A DNA stretch of 19,173 nucleotides from an uncultured Desulfobacterium sp. (GTDB lineage Bacteria > Desulfobacterota > Desulfobacteria > Desulfobacterales > Desulfobacteraceae), in the NCBI GenBank assembly GCA_937124525.1, contig CAKZLA010000578.1, positions 1 through 19,173 on the forward strand, in the 5' to 3' direction. The position numbers and the translations under genes were made by a program. Shown in pieces: positions 7,563 through 15,323 of the stretch. The first letter of the stretch is position 1; every line of letters begins with the position of its first letter. Below the pieces are notes generated by a model that was not told the origin of the DNA, made no database searches, and was given only the letters and a program-made list of their open reading frames with translations.

Positions 7563-9644
7563 TTATTTTTTCTTTTTATCGTCTTCTTTGGCTTTTACGA
7601 TATCTTCAGCCACAGACTGGGGGACCTGTTTATAGGAGGCAAATTCCATGGTGAACTGGGCCTTGCCCTGGGTGGCGGATCGAAGAATTGTGGAAAATCC
7701 AAACATTTCAGAAAGGGGTACCTGGGATTCAATGACGGACATAACACCCTCTTCCTGGGAGCCTTGGATGATTCCCCGGCGCTGGTTAATCAGCCCCATG
7801 CAGGATCCTTGAAATTCGTTGGGAGTTTCGATAACCACCTTCATGATGGGCTCATGAATAACGGGTTTTGCTTTCATGTACGCCTCAAGAAATCCCCCCC
7901 GGGCTGCTGCCTGGAAAGCCATTTCAGAGGAGTCCACCGCATGGAAGGCACCGTCCACCAGGGTTATTTTCACGCCGGTGACAGGAAATTCCATTTTAGG
8001 ACCCTTGGCCATGCAGGACTGGAATCCTTTTTCGCATGAGGAGATGAACTGGGTGGGTATCCTTCCTCCGGTAACCTTGTTATTGAATTCAAATTCTTCT
8101 TCACAGGGCTCCATAAACCCGGAAACCCGACCAAATTGACCCGAACCACCCGTCTGTTTTTTATGGGTGTAGTTGTATTCTGCTTTTCGGGTAATGGTTT
8201 CTCGATAGGCAACTCTTGGTTTTCCGGTGAGAACTTCAGCTTTATATTCCCGCTTCATTCGTTCAACATACACCTCCAGGTGGAGTTCTCCCATGCCCTG
8301 GATGATGGTCTCTCCGGTCTCTTTGTCCACATAGGTTCTAAAGGTGGGGTCCTCTTTGGTGAAGCGGTTGAGGGCCTTGGACATGTTGATCTGGGATTTG
8401 TTATCCACAGGTTCCAAAGACAGGGAAATAACGGGTTCCATGATGTGCATGGAGATCATGGAATAGTTAATGCTCGGGCTGACAAAGGTGTCACCGGATG
8501 CGCAGTCAACACCGAACATGGCACCGATGTGGCCTGCGGGGATTTCATCAATATCCTCCATCTCAGAGGAGTGCATACGGATGAGGCGGCCCACCTTTAC
8601 TTTTCTGCCGTCCCTGGAGTTGATGATGGTGTCGCCTTTCTTAAGGGCGCCCTGGTACACACGGATATAGGTGAGCTGGCCATATTGACCGTCTTCCAGC
8701 TTAAAGCCAAGGGCCACGGTGGGTTTGTCAAAATCACTGGTCAGGGTAACAGTTTCTTCGTTATTGTCCAGATCAATGGCTTCATTTTCAATGTCAATGG
8801 GGGCGGGCAAAAATTTCAGGACGGCATCCAGAAGGGGTTGGACGGCGGTATTTTTGTAAGCAGAGCCCATGAATACAGGCGTCATCTGGCGGGAAATGGT
8901 ACCCTTTCGAATGGCATCTACAATGAGTTCTTCTGTGATTTCTTTTTCTTCCAGAATAGCGTCGGTGAGATCATCGGAATACATGGATGCGGCATCAATC
9001 ATGATTTCCCGTTTCTCTTCCGCATCATCCTGTAATTCAGCAGGGATCTCCTTGATTACTACATTTTCACCATTATCACCTTCAAAGTAGTAGGCCTGCA
9101 TGGTGATTAGATCCACAACCCCTTCCAGGCGATCTTCAAGGCCGATGGGAATCTGCATCAATACGGAGTTATGACCCAGCTTTTCCCGGAGCTGATTGGC
9201 CACCCGATAAGGATTGGCACCGCTCCTGTCACATTTATTTATAAATGCGATGCAGGGAACCTCATATCGTTTCATCTGCTGGTCAACGGTGATGGACTGG
9301 GATTGAACGCCGGACACCGAGCAGAGAATGAGAACCACACCGTCAAGAACCCTGAGAGAGCGTTCCACCTCCACGGTGAAATCAACATGGCCGGGGGTGT
9401 CAATGATATTGACATCATTTCCCTTCCATTCACAATGGGTGGCAGCAGAAGCAATGGTAATGCCCCTTTCTTTTTCCAGTTCCATGGAATCCATGACCGC
9501 GCCAGCACCATCTTTACCTCTTACCTCGTGGATCTGATGTATTCTATCTGTATAGAATAAAATTCTTTCTGTAAGCGTTGTTTTACCTGAATCAATGTGG
9601 GCACTGATTCCGATATTCCTTACTCTTTTTAAGTCCTTAAGCAT
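7563..9644 (-). CDS. fusA: Elongation factor G, mitochondrial EFG1-like (spdEFG1) type
   Basis: EF-G is the GTPase that moves tRNA and mRNA through the ribosome. Using ATG 9644 the protein has 693 residues; a TTG two codons earlier is possible but sits only four bases after AAAGGA. The P-loop is AHIDSGKT at 15-22, followed by RGITI (switch I), DTPGH and NKCD. All five EF-G domains appear present, with a Lys-rich tail. The G domain is closer to my memory of human GFM1 than of E. coli Fus[10 protein letters not shown] instead of [34 protein letters not shown], and CASGDTF. This marks the spirochaete/delta EFG1 subgroup related to mitochondrial EFG1. It is not within an rpsL-rpsG-tufA operon, is preceded by its own promoter, and may be one of several EF-G genes in the genome. 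Confidence 0.93.
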   Translation of the reverse strand: MLKDLKRVRNIGISAHIDSGKTTLTERILFYTDRIHQIHEVRGKDGAGAVMDSMELEKERGITIASAATHCEWKGNDVNIIDTPGHVDFTVEVERSLRVLDGVVLILCSVSGVQSQSITVDQQMKRYEVPCIAFINKCDRSGANPYRVANQLREKLGHNSVLMQIPIGLEDRLEGVVDLITMQAYYFEGDNGENVVIKEIPAELQDDAEEKREIMIDAASMYSDDLTDAILEEKEITEELIVDAIRKGTISRQMTPVFMGSAYKNTAVQPLLDAVLKFLPAPIDIENEAIDLDNNEETVTLTSDFDKPTVALGFKLEDGQYGQLTYIRVYQGALKKGDTIINSRDGRKVKVGRLIRMHSSEMEDIDEIPAGHIGAMFGVDCASGDTFVSPSINYSMISMHIMEPVISLSLEPVDNKSQINMSKALNRFTKEDPTFRTYVDKETGETIIQGMGELHLEVYVERMKREYKAEVLTGKPRVAYRETITRKAEYNYTHKKQTGGSGQFGRVSGFMEPCEEEFEFNNKVTGGRIPTQFISSCEKGFQSCMAKGPKMEFPVTGVKITLVDGAFHAVDSSEMAFQAAARGGFLEAYMKAKPVIHEPIMKVVIETPNEFQGSCMGLINQRRGIIQGSQEEGVMSVIESQVPLSEMFGFSTILRSATQGKAQFTMEFASYKQVPQSVAEDIVKAKEDDKKKK

Positions 9645-9821
9645 GATCAAAAAATCCTTTAACTGAAATTAATACACAATTCAGCTATCACCATTATCCG
9701 TATCAGGACATCCAGTGAAAAGTGTCTGTGTCTTCTAAATCGTTTTAATATTGAAAAATGAAAGTTGCTTTGCTATTATCAGCTTTGTAGGCATTGAAAG
9801 CACATAATAAAAAATTTTGTT

Positions 9822-9850
9822 ATTTTAATTCCATTGATGTGAAAAGTCAA
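9822..9850 (-). promoter_or_regulatory. fusA: Sigma70-type promoter for fusA
   Basis: On the minus strand, TTGACT (9850-9845) and TAAAAT (9827-9822) are separated by exactly 17 bases. The predicted start of transcription, near 9815, leaves a leader of about 170 nt before ATG 9644, which is long for a simple translation factor gene. Confidence 0.58.
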
Positions 9851-10014
9851 TATAAAATTGTATAATCCAGCGATTATAATCATGTCTGCTCTGGCGGTTT
9901 GTGGCGTGTTTGCGTTGAATAAAATATATAGCCTTGAATTTATGGAATCAAAGGCATTCTTAATATGACCCCAAAAGCACTTTACAGTTTTTTGGGACAA
10001 CTCCTGGGAAATGG

Positions 10015-10033
10015 ACTTATTGTTCCAATAAGT
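10015..10033. repeat. Perfect 8-bp inverted repeat upstream of rsmG
   Basis: ACTTATTG at 10015-10022 and CAATAAGT at 10026-10033 are exact reverse complements separated by TTC. The repeat lies 80 bases before the rsmG start. There is no T run, so it is not a terminator; it could be an operator or a leader hairpin. Confidence 0.45.
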
Positions 10034-10114
10034 TCAAGCTGGAAAATGAAGGCTGCCGAATCAAATACCGATTTTCAATTTGCTGGGGTCTTATAAAATG
10101 GAGTCTTGTGTATT

Positions 10115-10774
10115 ATGGTGAAGGATGAGTTTGATGACCATTGGAAGGCCATCATTGCCCGCGGGGCAAGTCAAATGGGGGTGACCCTGGATTCTCCCCA
10201 GTTGGATGCCATGGCCTTCCATGCTGCTGAATTAATTACATGGAATAAAAAATTTAATATTACGGCCATCACTGATCCCGTTGAGATGGCGGTGAAGCAT
10301 TTTGTGGATTCCATTGCCTTGGTGCCTTGGGTGCCTGGGGATGCCACAGTGGTAGACTTGGGTTCCGGGGGTGGGTTTCCCGGAATCCCATTGAAAATAT
10401 GTCGCCCGGATGTCCATGTTGTGATGGTGGATGCCTCCCGGAAAAAAGTCAGCTTTTTAAACCATGTTGTGCGCACGAAAGGCTTGTCCCATGCCATTGC
10501 TGTTCATTCCCGGGTGGAGGATCTGGGAAGGGATGAAAAATTTGCCGGACATTTTGACATGGTTGTTTCCCGGGCCTTTACGGCATTGGGGAGATTTGTG
10601 AATCTGGCTGTGCCTTTTTTGTCGGACCAGGGGAAAATTATTGCCATGAAGGGGAATTTATCCGGGGAAGAGGCTGGTGAAGTGGATTTGAATTGCTTTG
10701 ATGTGAATGTGAGACGATATTGCCTTCCCAATGGGGACCCCCGTGCGCTGGTGGACGTGACATGCTCTCGTTAA
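10115..10774 (+). CDS. rsmG: 16S rRNA (guanine527-N7)-methyltransferase RsmG
   Basis: RsmG methylates N7 of G527 in the 530 loop of 16S rRNA, using S-adenosylmethionine. The protein has 219 residues from ATG 10115; a TTG three codons upstream is only two bases from GGAG and is less likely. The family N-terminal helix motif WNKKFNITAI is followed by the SAM-binding block VVDLGSGGGFPGIPL, with Asp 81 and Gly 83. The later VVSRAFTALGRFV matches the conserved SRA-A-L segment. The gene is cytoplasmic and stands alone, not beside mnmG or parAB as in many bacteria. It ends just before a bidirectional terminator. Confidence 0.92.
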   Translation: MVKDEFDDHWKAIIARGASQMGVTLDSPQLDAMAFHAAELITWNKKFNITAITDPVEMAVKHFVDSIALVPWVPGDATVVDLGSGGGFPGIPLKICRPDVHVVMVDASRKKVSFLNHVVRTKGLSHAIAVHSRVEDLGRDEKFAGHFDMVVSRAFTALGRFVNLAVPFLSDQGKIIAMKGNLSGEEAGEVDLNCFDVNVRRYCLPNGDPRALVDVTCSR

Positions 10775-10825
10775 TTTTTATTGGGGAGATGTGTTTTTGA
10801 AAATTTGACCATCGGGTGAGTACCA

Positions 10826-10860
10826 AACAAAAAAAGGTGACCTGTTCAGGTCACCCTTTT
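10826..10860. terminator. Bidirectional terminator between rsmG and the initiator tRNA gene
   Basis: GGTGACCTG (10836-10844) and CAGGTCACC (10847-10855) form a perfect 9-bp inverted repeat. It is preceded by an A tract (10829-10835) and followed by a T run (10857-10860 and beyond). It can end rsmG transcripts on the plus strand and tRNA transcripts on the minus strand. Confidence 0.82.
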
Positions 10861-10873
10861 AAATTTTTACGTA

Positions 10874-10950
<77 letters not shown>

Positions 10951-10961
10951 ACAACCCGGGT

Positions 10962-10990
10962 AATATAGGGTAAGTGGGCGGGCAAGTCAA
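10962..10990 (-). promoter_or_regulatory. Promoter of the initiator tRNA gene
   Basis: On the minus strand, TTGACT (10990-10985) and TATATT (10967-10962) are spaced by 17 bases. Transcription should begin a few bases before the mature tRNA 5' end at 10950. The discriminator ACCCGGG is GC-rich, the usual mark of stringently controlled stable-RNA promoters. Confidence 0.72.
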
Positions 10991-11028
10991 GCACTTTTTA
11001 TGCAGGGGGGCTTTTTTATTAAAGTACC

Positions 11029-11637
11029 TTATTGTTCTGATAAAAGGCTGGTAAGTTTTTCCCTCAGCTCGTCATAATTGCGGGTGACCGCCAGCTCTGG
11101 GAATTCTTTAATCACATTGGCCGGGGGACAAAATAAAAACCCATGGTCTGCCGCCTTGAGCATGGCTGTATCATTATAAGAGTCCCCAAATGCAATGGTC
11201 CTGTAATTCAAGGACTTAAATGCCTGGATGGCTTTTTTCTTCTGATTGGCCTGGCGCAGGTTGTAATCACTGATGCTTCCGTCCGGGGCAATGGTGAGGC
11301 TGTGGCAGAGCAGGGCCGGGTAGTTGAGCTTTTTCATCAAAGGTCTGGCAAACTCCTCAAAGGTGTCTGACAAGATGATGATCTGATATCTTTCCCGAAT
11401 CCAGTTCAGGGTTTCAAAGGCACCTTCCATGGGGTCCATGGTGGCAATGACATCGGTGATGTCCTTTAATTTTAACCCATGGGCAGCCATGACAGAGAGT
11501 CTTTTCTGCATCAATACATCATAATCTGAGATATCTCTTGTGGTGAGTTTAAGGTCTTCTATTCCGGTTTTTTTGGCAACGTTGATCCAGATTTCAGGGA
11601 TGAAAACTCCCTCCAGATCTGAGCATATGAGATTCAT
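11029..11637 (-). CDS. thrH: ThrH: phosphoserine phosphatase / homoserine phosphotransferase
   Basis: This is a HAD-superfamily protein of 202 residues that closely follows Pseudomonas ThrH as I recall it: DLEGVFIPEIW, KTGIEDLKLTTRDISDYDVLM, HGLKLKDI, IILSDTF and FGDSYNDTAML. The nucleophile is Asp 7 in the DLEGV motif, where Glu 9 replaces the second Asp of the usual DxD. GDSYND supplies the metal-binding acids. ThrH enzymes dephosphorylate phosphoserine and can move the phosphate to homoserine, giving O-phosphohomoserine without a kinase. The gene follows hom after 11 bp in the same direction, with GTAGGA before its ATG. This fits the second role, replacing ThrB in threonine synthesis. It should be cytoplasmic. 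Confidence 0.92.
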   Translation of the reverse strand: MNLICSDLEGVFIPEIWINVAKKTGIEDLKLTTRDISDYDVLMQKRLSVMAAHGLKLKDITDVIATMDPMEGAFETLNWIRERYQIIILSDTFEEFARPLMKKLNYPALLCHSLTIAPDGSISDYNLRQANQKKKAIQAFKSLNYRTIAFGDSYNDTAMLKAADHGFLFCPPANVIKEFPELAVTRNYDELREKLTSLLSEQ

Positions 11638-11648
11638 TTTTTTTTATC

Positions 11649-12965
11649 CTACTGATCGTTATGTTTGTCTTCTATTCTAATGATAATGGAATTTTCCGGT
11701 ATGGAATCCAGGGTGGAAATTTTGGCCAGGGCATCTTGCACATCTTTTTCCCTGGCAATGTGGGTGGTCATGACAATGGGAACGGTGCCATTGGAGCGTC
11801 GGCCTTTTTGATGGACAGATTTAATACTGATGCCATGATCTGCCAGAATGCCCGACACCCGGGACAGAACCCCGGGTTGATCCAGGGCTGCCAGTCGAAT
11901 ATAGTACCCGGTTTTAATTTCAGACACCGGTTTGATGGCGATTCTTTTGATGTTGTCAGCAGGGTATGACAAAATAGGAACCCGTTGTCCGCATCCTGAA
12001 ATGATATCCCTTGCAATGTCCACAATATCACTGATCACGGCACTGGCCGTGGGCATCATGCCAGCCCCGGCGCCATAAAGCATGGTCTGTCCCGAGGCAT
12101 CTCCATCAATGGTGATGGCGTTCATGGCTTTGTCCACATGGGCAAGGGGGCTGTCCAGGGGAATCATGGCAGGGTGAACCCTTGCCTCCACGGTGTCGCC
12201 TTCATTTTTACTGATGGCCAGAAGTTTAATGCAGTACCCAAACTCCTTGGCAAATTCAATGTCCATGGGGGTGATGTGGCTGATTCCCTCCACATGGATA
12301 TCCGTAAGATTGATTTTCATGCCATAGGCAAGGGCAGCAAGGATGGCAAGCTTGTGGGCCGAATCATGGCCTTCCACATCTAAAAAGGGATCGGCCTCGG
12401 CATAGCCCTTTGCCTGGGCCTCTTTCAGGGCCTCTTCAAAGGGACATCCCTCTTTGGAAATTTTGGTGAGAATGTAATTGCAGGTACCGTTTAAAATGCC
12501 CGTGAAGGACTGGATGTAGTTCCCCACCAGGGATTCTCGAATGCTTTTCACCACGGGCATGCATCCGCCACAGCTGGCTTCAAAGGCATACTCCACCTGG
12601 TTGGCGGTGGCGGTTTTTACAAGCTCGTTGCCATGGGATGCAATGAGGGCCTTGTTGGCGGTTACCACATGTTTTTTGTTTTCAAATGCCTGGAGGGTAA
12701 GGGTCTGGGCAATGGTTTTGCCACCGATGAGTTCCACCACAATGTCAATGTCTGGATCATTGAGGACCCGGGATGCATCGGAAATAAAGACCCCCTCTTT
12801 AAAGGTGATGCCCCGGGGGGTGTGGGTGTCCAGGTCTGCAACATATTTCAGGTTCAGTCCCGTGCCAATGCGTGATTTAAGCAATGCATGGTTCTCCATG
12901 AGGAGCTTTGCCACGCCGGTTCCCACAATACCACAACCCAGTATACCAATATTTATATCCTTCAT
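11649..12965 (-). CDS. hom: Homoserine dehydrogenase with C-terminal ACT domain
   Basis: This enzyme reduces aspartate semialdehyde to homoserine, the branch point to threonine and methionine. The protein has 438 residues. The NAD(P) binding loop is GCGIVGTGV at 10-18, and the AANKALIA-type strand appears as VTANKALIAS. The catalytic region has YAEADPFLDVEGHDSAHKLAIL, with the conserved Lys. Residues about 355-430 form an ACT domain (YYIRLAALDQPGVLSRVSGILADHG), the usual site of threonine feedback inhibition. It is the monofunctional form without an aspartokinase. It heads a two-gene operon with thrH and diverges from purM, with a candidate promoter at 13015-13043. Confidence 0.95.
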   Translation of the reverse strand: MKDINIGILGCGIVGTGVAKLLMENHALLKSRIGTGLNLKYVADLDTHTPRGITFKEGVFISDASRVLNDPDIDIVVELIGGKTIAQTLTLQAFENKKHVVTANKALIASHGNELVKTATANQVEYAFEASCGGCMPVVKSIRESLVGNYIQSFTGILNGTCNYILTKISKEGCPFEEALKEAQAKGYAEADPFLDVEGHDSAHKLAILAALAYGMKINLTDIHVEGISHITPMDIEFAKEFGYCIKLLAISKNEGDTVEARVHPAMIPLDSPLAHVDKAMNAITIDGDASGQTMLYGAGAGMMPTASAVISDIVDIARDIISGCGQRVPILSYPADNIKRIAIKPVSEIKTGYYIRLAALDQPGVLSRVSGILADHGISIKSVHQKGRRSNGTVPIVMTTHIAREKDVQDALAKISTLDSIPENSIIIRIEDKHNDQ

Positions 12966-13014
12966 TACAAAATCTCCCGAAGTTTGATTCTAAGGTTAAG
13001 TTAAATATAAAGGT

Positions 13015-13043
13015 GAAATACATGATCATGGGCTTGATGTCAA
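13015..13043 (-). promoter_or_regulatory. Candidate promoter for hom-thrH
   Basis: On the minus strand, a perfect TTGACA (13043-13038) is followed after 17 bases by TATTTC (13020-13015), a weak -10. The -35 box is one arm of the palindrome at 13038-13056. The hom ATG is about 50 bases downstream. Confidence 0.4.
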
Positions 13044-13056
13044 AAAAGTTTTGACA
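13038..13056. repeat. 19-bp palindrome holding both divergent -35 boxes
   Basis: TGTCAAAA (13038-13045) and TTTTGACA (13049-13056) are exact reverse complements around AAG. Each arm supplies a TTGACA for one of the two divergent promoters. It could be a repressor or activator site common to hom-thrH and purM-tsaD. Confidence 0.6.
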
Positions 13057-13079
13057 ATTGAAGAGAATAAGTTTAGAAT
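13051..13079 (+). promoter_or_regulatory. Sigma70-type promoter for purM-tsaD
   Basis: TTGACA (13051-13056) and TAGAAT (13074-13079) are separated by 17 bases, close to consensus. The purM ATG lies at 13134, with TAGGAG as its ribosome site. A second, weaker pair (TTGACT at 13082, CATATA at 13105) lies just downstream. Confidence 0.68.
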
Positions 13080-13133
13080 TTTTGACTTAATTTTAACCCT
13101 TTTTCATATAAAAATTTTAGGAGCAATAATCAG

Positions 13134-14177
13134 ATGGGCGAGTCCATAACCTATGCCGATGCAGGCGTTGATATTGATAAAGCCAATGACCTTGTCGGGG
13201 TCATTAAAAAGCTTGCAAAATCCACACCCAGATCCGGTGTCATGGGAGAAATCGGTGGCTTTGGCGGCCTCTATTCCCTGAATCTATCCAACTGCTCAAA
13301 CCCTGTTCTGGTCAGTTCAACGGACGGGGTGGGAACAAAACTTAAAATTGCCTTTATGATGGACCGTCACGATACCATCGGCATTGATCTTGTGGCCATG
13401 TGCGTCAATGATATTGTGGTGCAGGGAGCAAAACCCCTTTTCTTCCTTGACTACCTTGCCATGAGCGAATTGGATAATACCAAGGCTGCCAGCATCATTG
13501 AAGGCATTGCCAAGGGATGTTGCGAAGCCCAGTGCTCCCTCATTGGCGGTGAAACAGCAGAGATGCCTGGAATGTACCACGATGGAGAATATGACCTTTC
13601 GGGGTTTTCCGTGGGGATTGTGGATAATGCCAAGATCATTGATGGTTCAGAGATCCGCAATGGTCATAAATTAATCGGCATTGCCTCCAGTGGGGTCCAC
13701 AGCAATGGATTCTCCCTGGTGCGTAAAATTTGCTTTGATGCCTGCCAGTACAAGGTGGATACCCATATTCCGGATTTGGGGAAAACCCTTGGAGAAGAGC
13801 TGATAACCCCCACACGCATTTACTGTAGTACACTCCTGGGCCTTGCCCGGGATCTTCCCATCCATGGCATTGCCCATATCACCGGCGGTGGGATTGATGA
13901 GAATATCATCCGGGTGATACCCAATGCCTGCAAAGTGAAGATTGAAGCCGGCAGCTGGGAAATTCCCCCGGTATTTTCCTTTTTGCAGAAGGCGGGGAAT
14001 GTGGATGCGCATGAAATGCATCGAACCTTTAACAATGGACTGGGCATGATCGTTGTGGTGCCTGAAGAAAATGCCCAGGAGGTGATGGATCGCCTCGGTG
14101 CCATGGATGAAAAAGCCTTTCTCATCGGTGAAATCACCTCCCGGGATGGCTCAGAACCCCAGGTTGAATGGGTCTAA
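13134..14177 (+). CDS. purM: Phosphoribosylformylglycinamidine cyclo-ligase PurM
   Basis: PurM closes the imidazole ring, turning FGAM and ATP into aminoimidazole ribotide, the fifth step of purine synthesis. The protein has 347 residues, normal for the family. Diagnostic blocks are ITYADAGVDIDKAN at the N-terminus, VSSTDGVGTKLKIA (the conserved nucleotide-site segment), CVNDIVVQGAKPLFFLDY, and LIGGETAEMPGMY. The C-terminal half has HITGGGIDENI and NNGLGMIVVV. It is cytoplasmic. tsaD starts six bases after its stop, so the two are an operon. It has a strong promoter and diverges from hom. Confidence 0.96.
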   Translation: MGESITYADAGVDIDKANDLVGVIKKLAKSTPRSGVMGEIGGFGGLYSLNLSNCSNPVLVSSTDGVGTKLKIAFMMDRHDTIGIDLVAMCVNDIVVQGAKPLFFLDYLAMSELDNTKAASIIEGIAKGCCEAQCSLIGGETAEMPGMYHDGEYDLSGFSVGIVDNAKIIDGSEIRNGHKLIGIASSGVHSNGFSLVRKICFDACQYKVDTHIPDLGKTLGEELITPTRIYCSTLLGLARDLPIHGIAHITGGGIDENIIRVIPNACKVKIEAGSWEIPPVFSFLQKAGNVDAHEMHRTFNNGLGMIVVVPEENAQEVMDRLGAMDEKAFLIGEITSRDGSEPQVEWV

Positions 14178-14183
14178 GCCTGG

Positions 14184-15185
14184 ATGATTATTCTTGGGAT
14201 AGAATCCTCCTGCGACGAGACAGCGGCAGCCGTGGTGGAAGATGGGTGTATTATCCGATCTTCCATTGTGTCAACCCAGATTGAAGTACATCATAAATAT
14301 GGTGGGGTTGTGCCGGAACTGGCATCGCGTATGCATATGGAAGCCATTTTACCCGTTGTAACTGAAGCCATTGAAACCGCTGGCATCACCATGGATGACA
14401 TTGACGGGGTGGCGGCCACCCGGGGACCGGGGCTGGTGGGGGCACTTCTGGTGGGGTTTTCCTTTGCCAAGGCCTTTGCCTGGGCCCGGGGACTTCCCTG
14501 GACCGGTGTGAATCACCTGGAAGGTCATATCTATTCTGTTTTTCTGGGAAAGACGCCCCCATCACTTCCCTTTGTCATACTGCTGGCCTCCGGGGGGCAC
14601 ACCAACCTCTACCATGTCACCTCTGCCAACGACTTTGAACTCATGGGGCAGACCCGGGATGATGCCGCTGGCGAAGCCTTTGACAAGGTGGCAAAAATGT
14701 TGGGGTTGGGCTATCCCGGAGGTGCCATCATTGAAAAACTGGCAGAAAAGGGAAATCCCGGTAAAATTAGATTTCCCAGAAGCTATCTGGATAAAGATGG
14801 ATTTGATTTCAGCTTCAGCGGCTTAAAATCCGCTGTTGCCCGGCATTTACAGCAACGGGAAGAGGAATTGTCCCCAGGGGATGTGGCTGATATTGCCGCA
14901 TCTTTCCAGGCTGCCGTGCTGGATGTGCTCTCCTTTAAACTGCTCAATGCAGCAAGAGTTAAGGGGTGTGACGCCGTGGCGCTGGCCGGTGGCGTATCTG
15001 CCAACACCGCCCTTGGCAGACGTGTGGCAAGGGATGCGGCGTCCAAAGGAATGACCCTGGCACTGCCACCGCTGTCCCTTTGCGGAGACAATGCCGCCAT
15101 GATTGCGGCCAGGGGACATCGCCTTATTAAAGATGGCACCCTTTGCCAACTTGACCACGATGTTTTTTCCCGCACCCGGATATAG
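14184..15185 (+). CDS. tsaD: tRNA N6-adenosine threonylcarbamoyltransferase TsaD
   Basis: TsaD transfers the threonylcarbamoyl group to A37 of ANN-decoding tRNAs, working with TsaB, TsaE and TsaC, none of which is encoded here. The protein has 333 residues. It opens with ILGIESSCDETAAAVVEDG, the ASKHA-fold phosphate loop. The metal-binding His pair is in VNHLEGHIYS, the nucleotide-binding part in LLASGGHTNLY, and the late motifs are FSFSGLKSAV and LAGGVSANTAL. It follows purM by six bases. Its product, t6A37, is the substrate of MtaB encoded at 1542-2969, so the window carries two steps of the same modification at distant sites. Confidence 0.95.
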   Translation: MIILGIESSCDETAAAVVEDGCIIRSSIVSTQIEVHHKYGGVVPELASRMHMEAILPVVTEAIETAGITMDDIDGVAATRGPGLVGALLVGFSFAKAFAWARGLPWTGVNHLEGHIYSVFLGKTPPSLPFVILLASGGHTNLYHVTSANDFELMGQTRDDAAGEAFDKVAKMLGLGYPGGAIIEKLAEKGNPGKIRFPRSYLDKDGFDFSFSGLKSAVARHLQQREEELSPGDVADIAASFQAAVLDVLSFKLLNAARVKGCDAVALAGGVSANTALGRRVARDAASKGMTLALPPLSLCGDNAAMIAARGHRLIKDGTLCQLDHDVFSRTRI

Positions 15186-15220
15186 GAAATTTTGCTGACT
15201 CGATTTGAAGCAGCATTTCC
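15185..15220 (+). terminator. Possible terminator hairpin after tsaD
   Basis: GGAAAT-TTT-GCTG (15185-15197) can pair with CAGCATTTCC (15211-15220), giving ten pairs with a three-base bulge and a 13-base loop. It begins within the tsaD stop codon. The following bases (GTGCTATTTG) are only partly T-rich, so intrinsic termination is uncertain. Confidence 0.35.
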
Positions 15221-15323
15221 GTGCTATTTGTAATCTAACAATACCAATTAAAGGCTAAATTTGATCTATTTGCCTTGCCAAAGGCTGCGGATAAAATTGA
15301 TACCCCTCATGGGTTGAAAAATT

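Larger units (their letters stand above)
9645..10114. other. AT-rich intergenic region with the fusA leader; no credible gene
   Basis: This stretch of about 470 bp separates the divergent fusA and rsmG genes. It holds the fusA promoter (9822-9850) and a leader of about 170 nt with a small hairpin near the ribosome site (9663-9684). Nearer rsmG there is a perfect 8-bp inverted repeat with a 3-base spacer (10015-10033). A 73-codon minus-strand frame at 9779-10000 overlaps the promoter and is not accepted as a gene. I did not find a convincing rsmG promoter. Confidence 0.6.

Noticed and set aside
8136..9035. A 299-codon plus-strand open frame.
   Set aside because: It lies entirely antisense to fusA. 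Its length follows from the codon use of the opposite strand, and the peptide shows no recognisable domain.
9861..9866. A perfect TATAAT on the plus strand as an rsmG promoter.
   Set aside because: The only nearby -35-like box (TTGATG at 9834) is 21 bases away, too far, and the site is 250 bases from rsmG.
9779..10000. A 73-codon minus-strand frame in the fusA-rsmG spacer with a faint transposase-like feel (FWGHIKNAFDSINSRL, then GLYNF).
   Set aside because: It starts at TTG without a ribosome site, overlaps the fusA promoter, and I cannot match it to any family firmly. It could be a decayed remnant, but there is no inverted repeat or target duplication.
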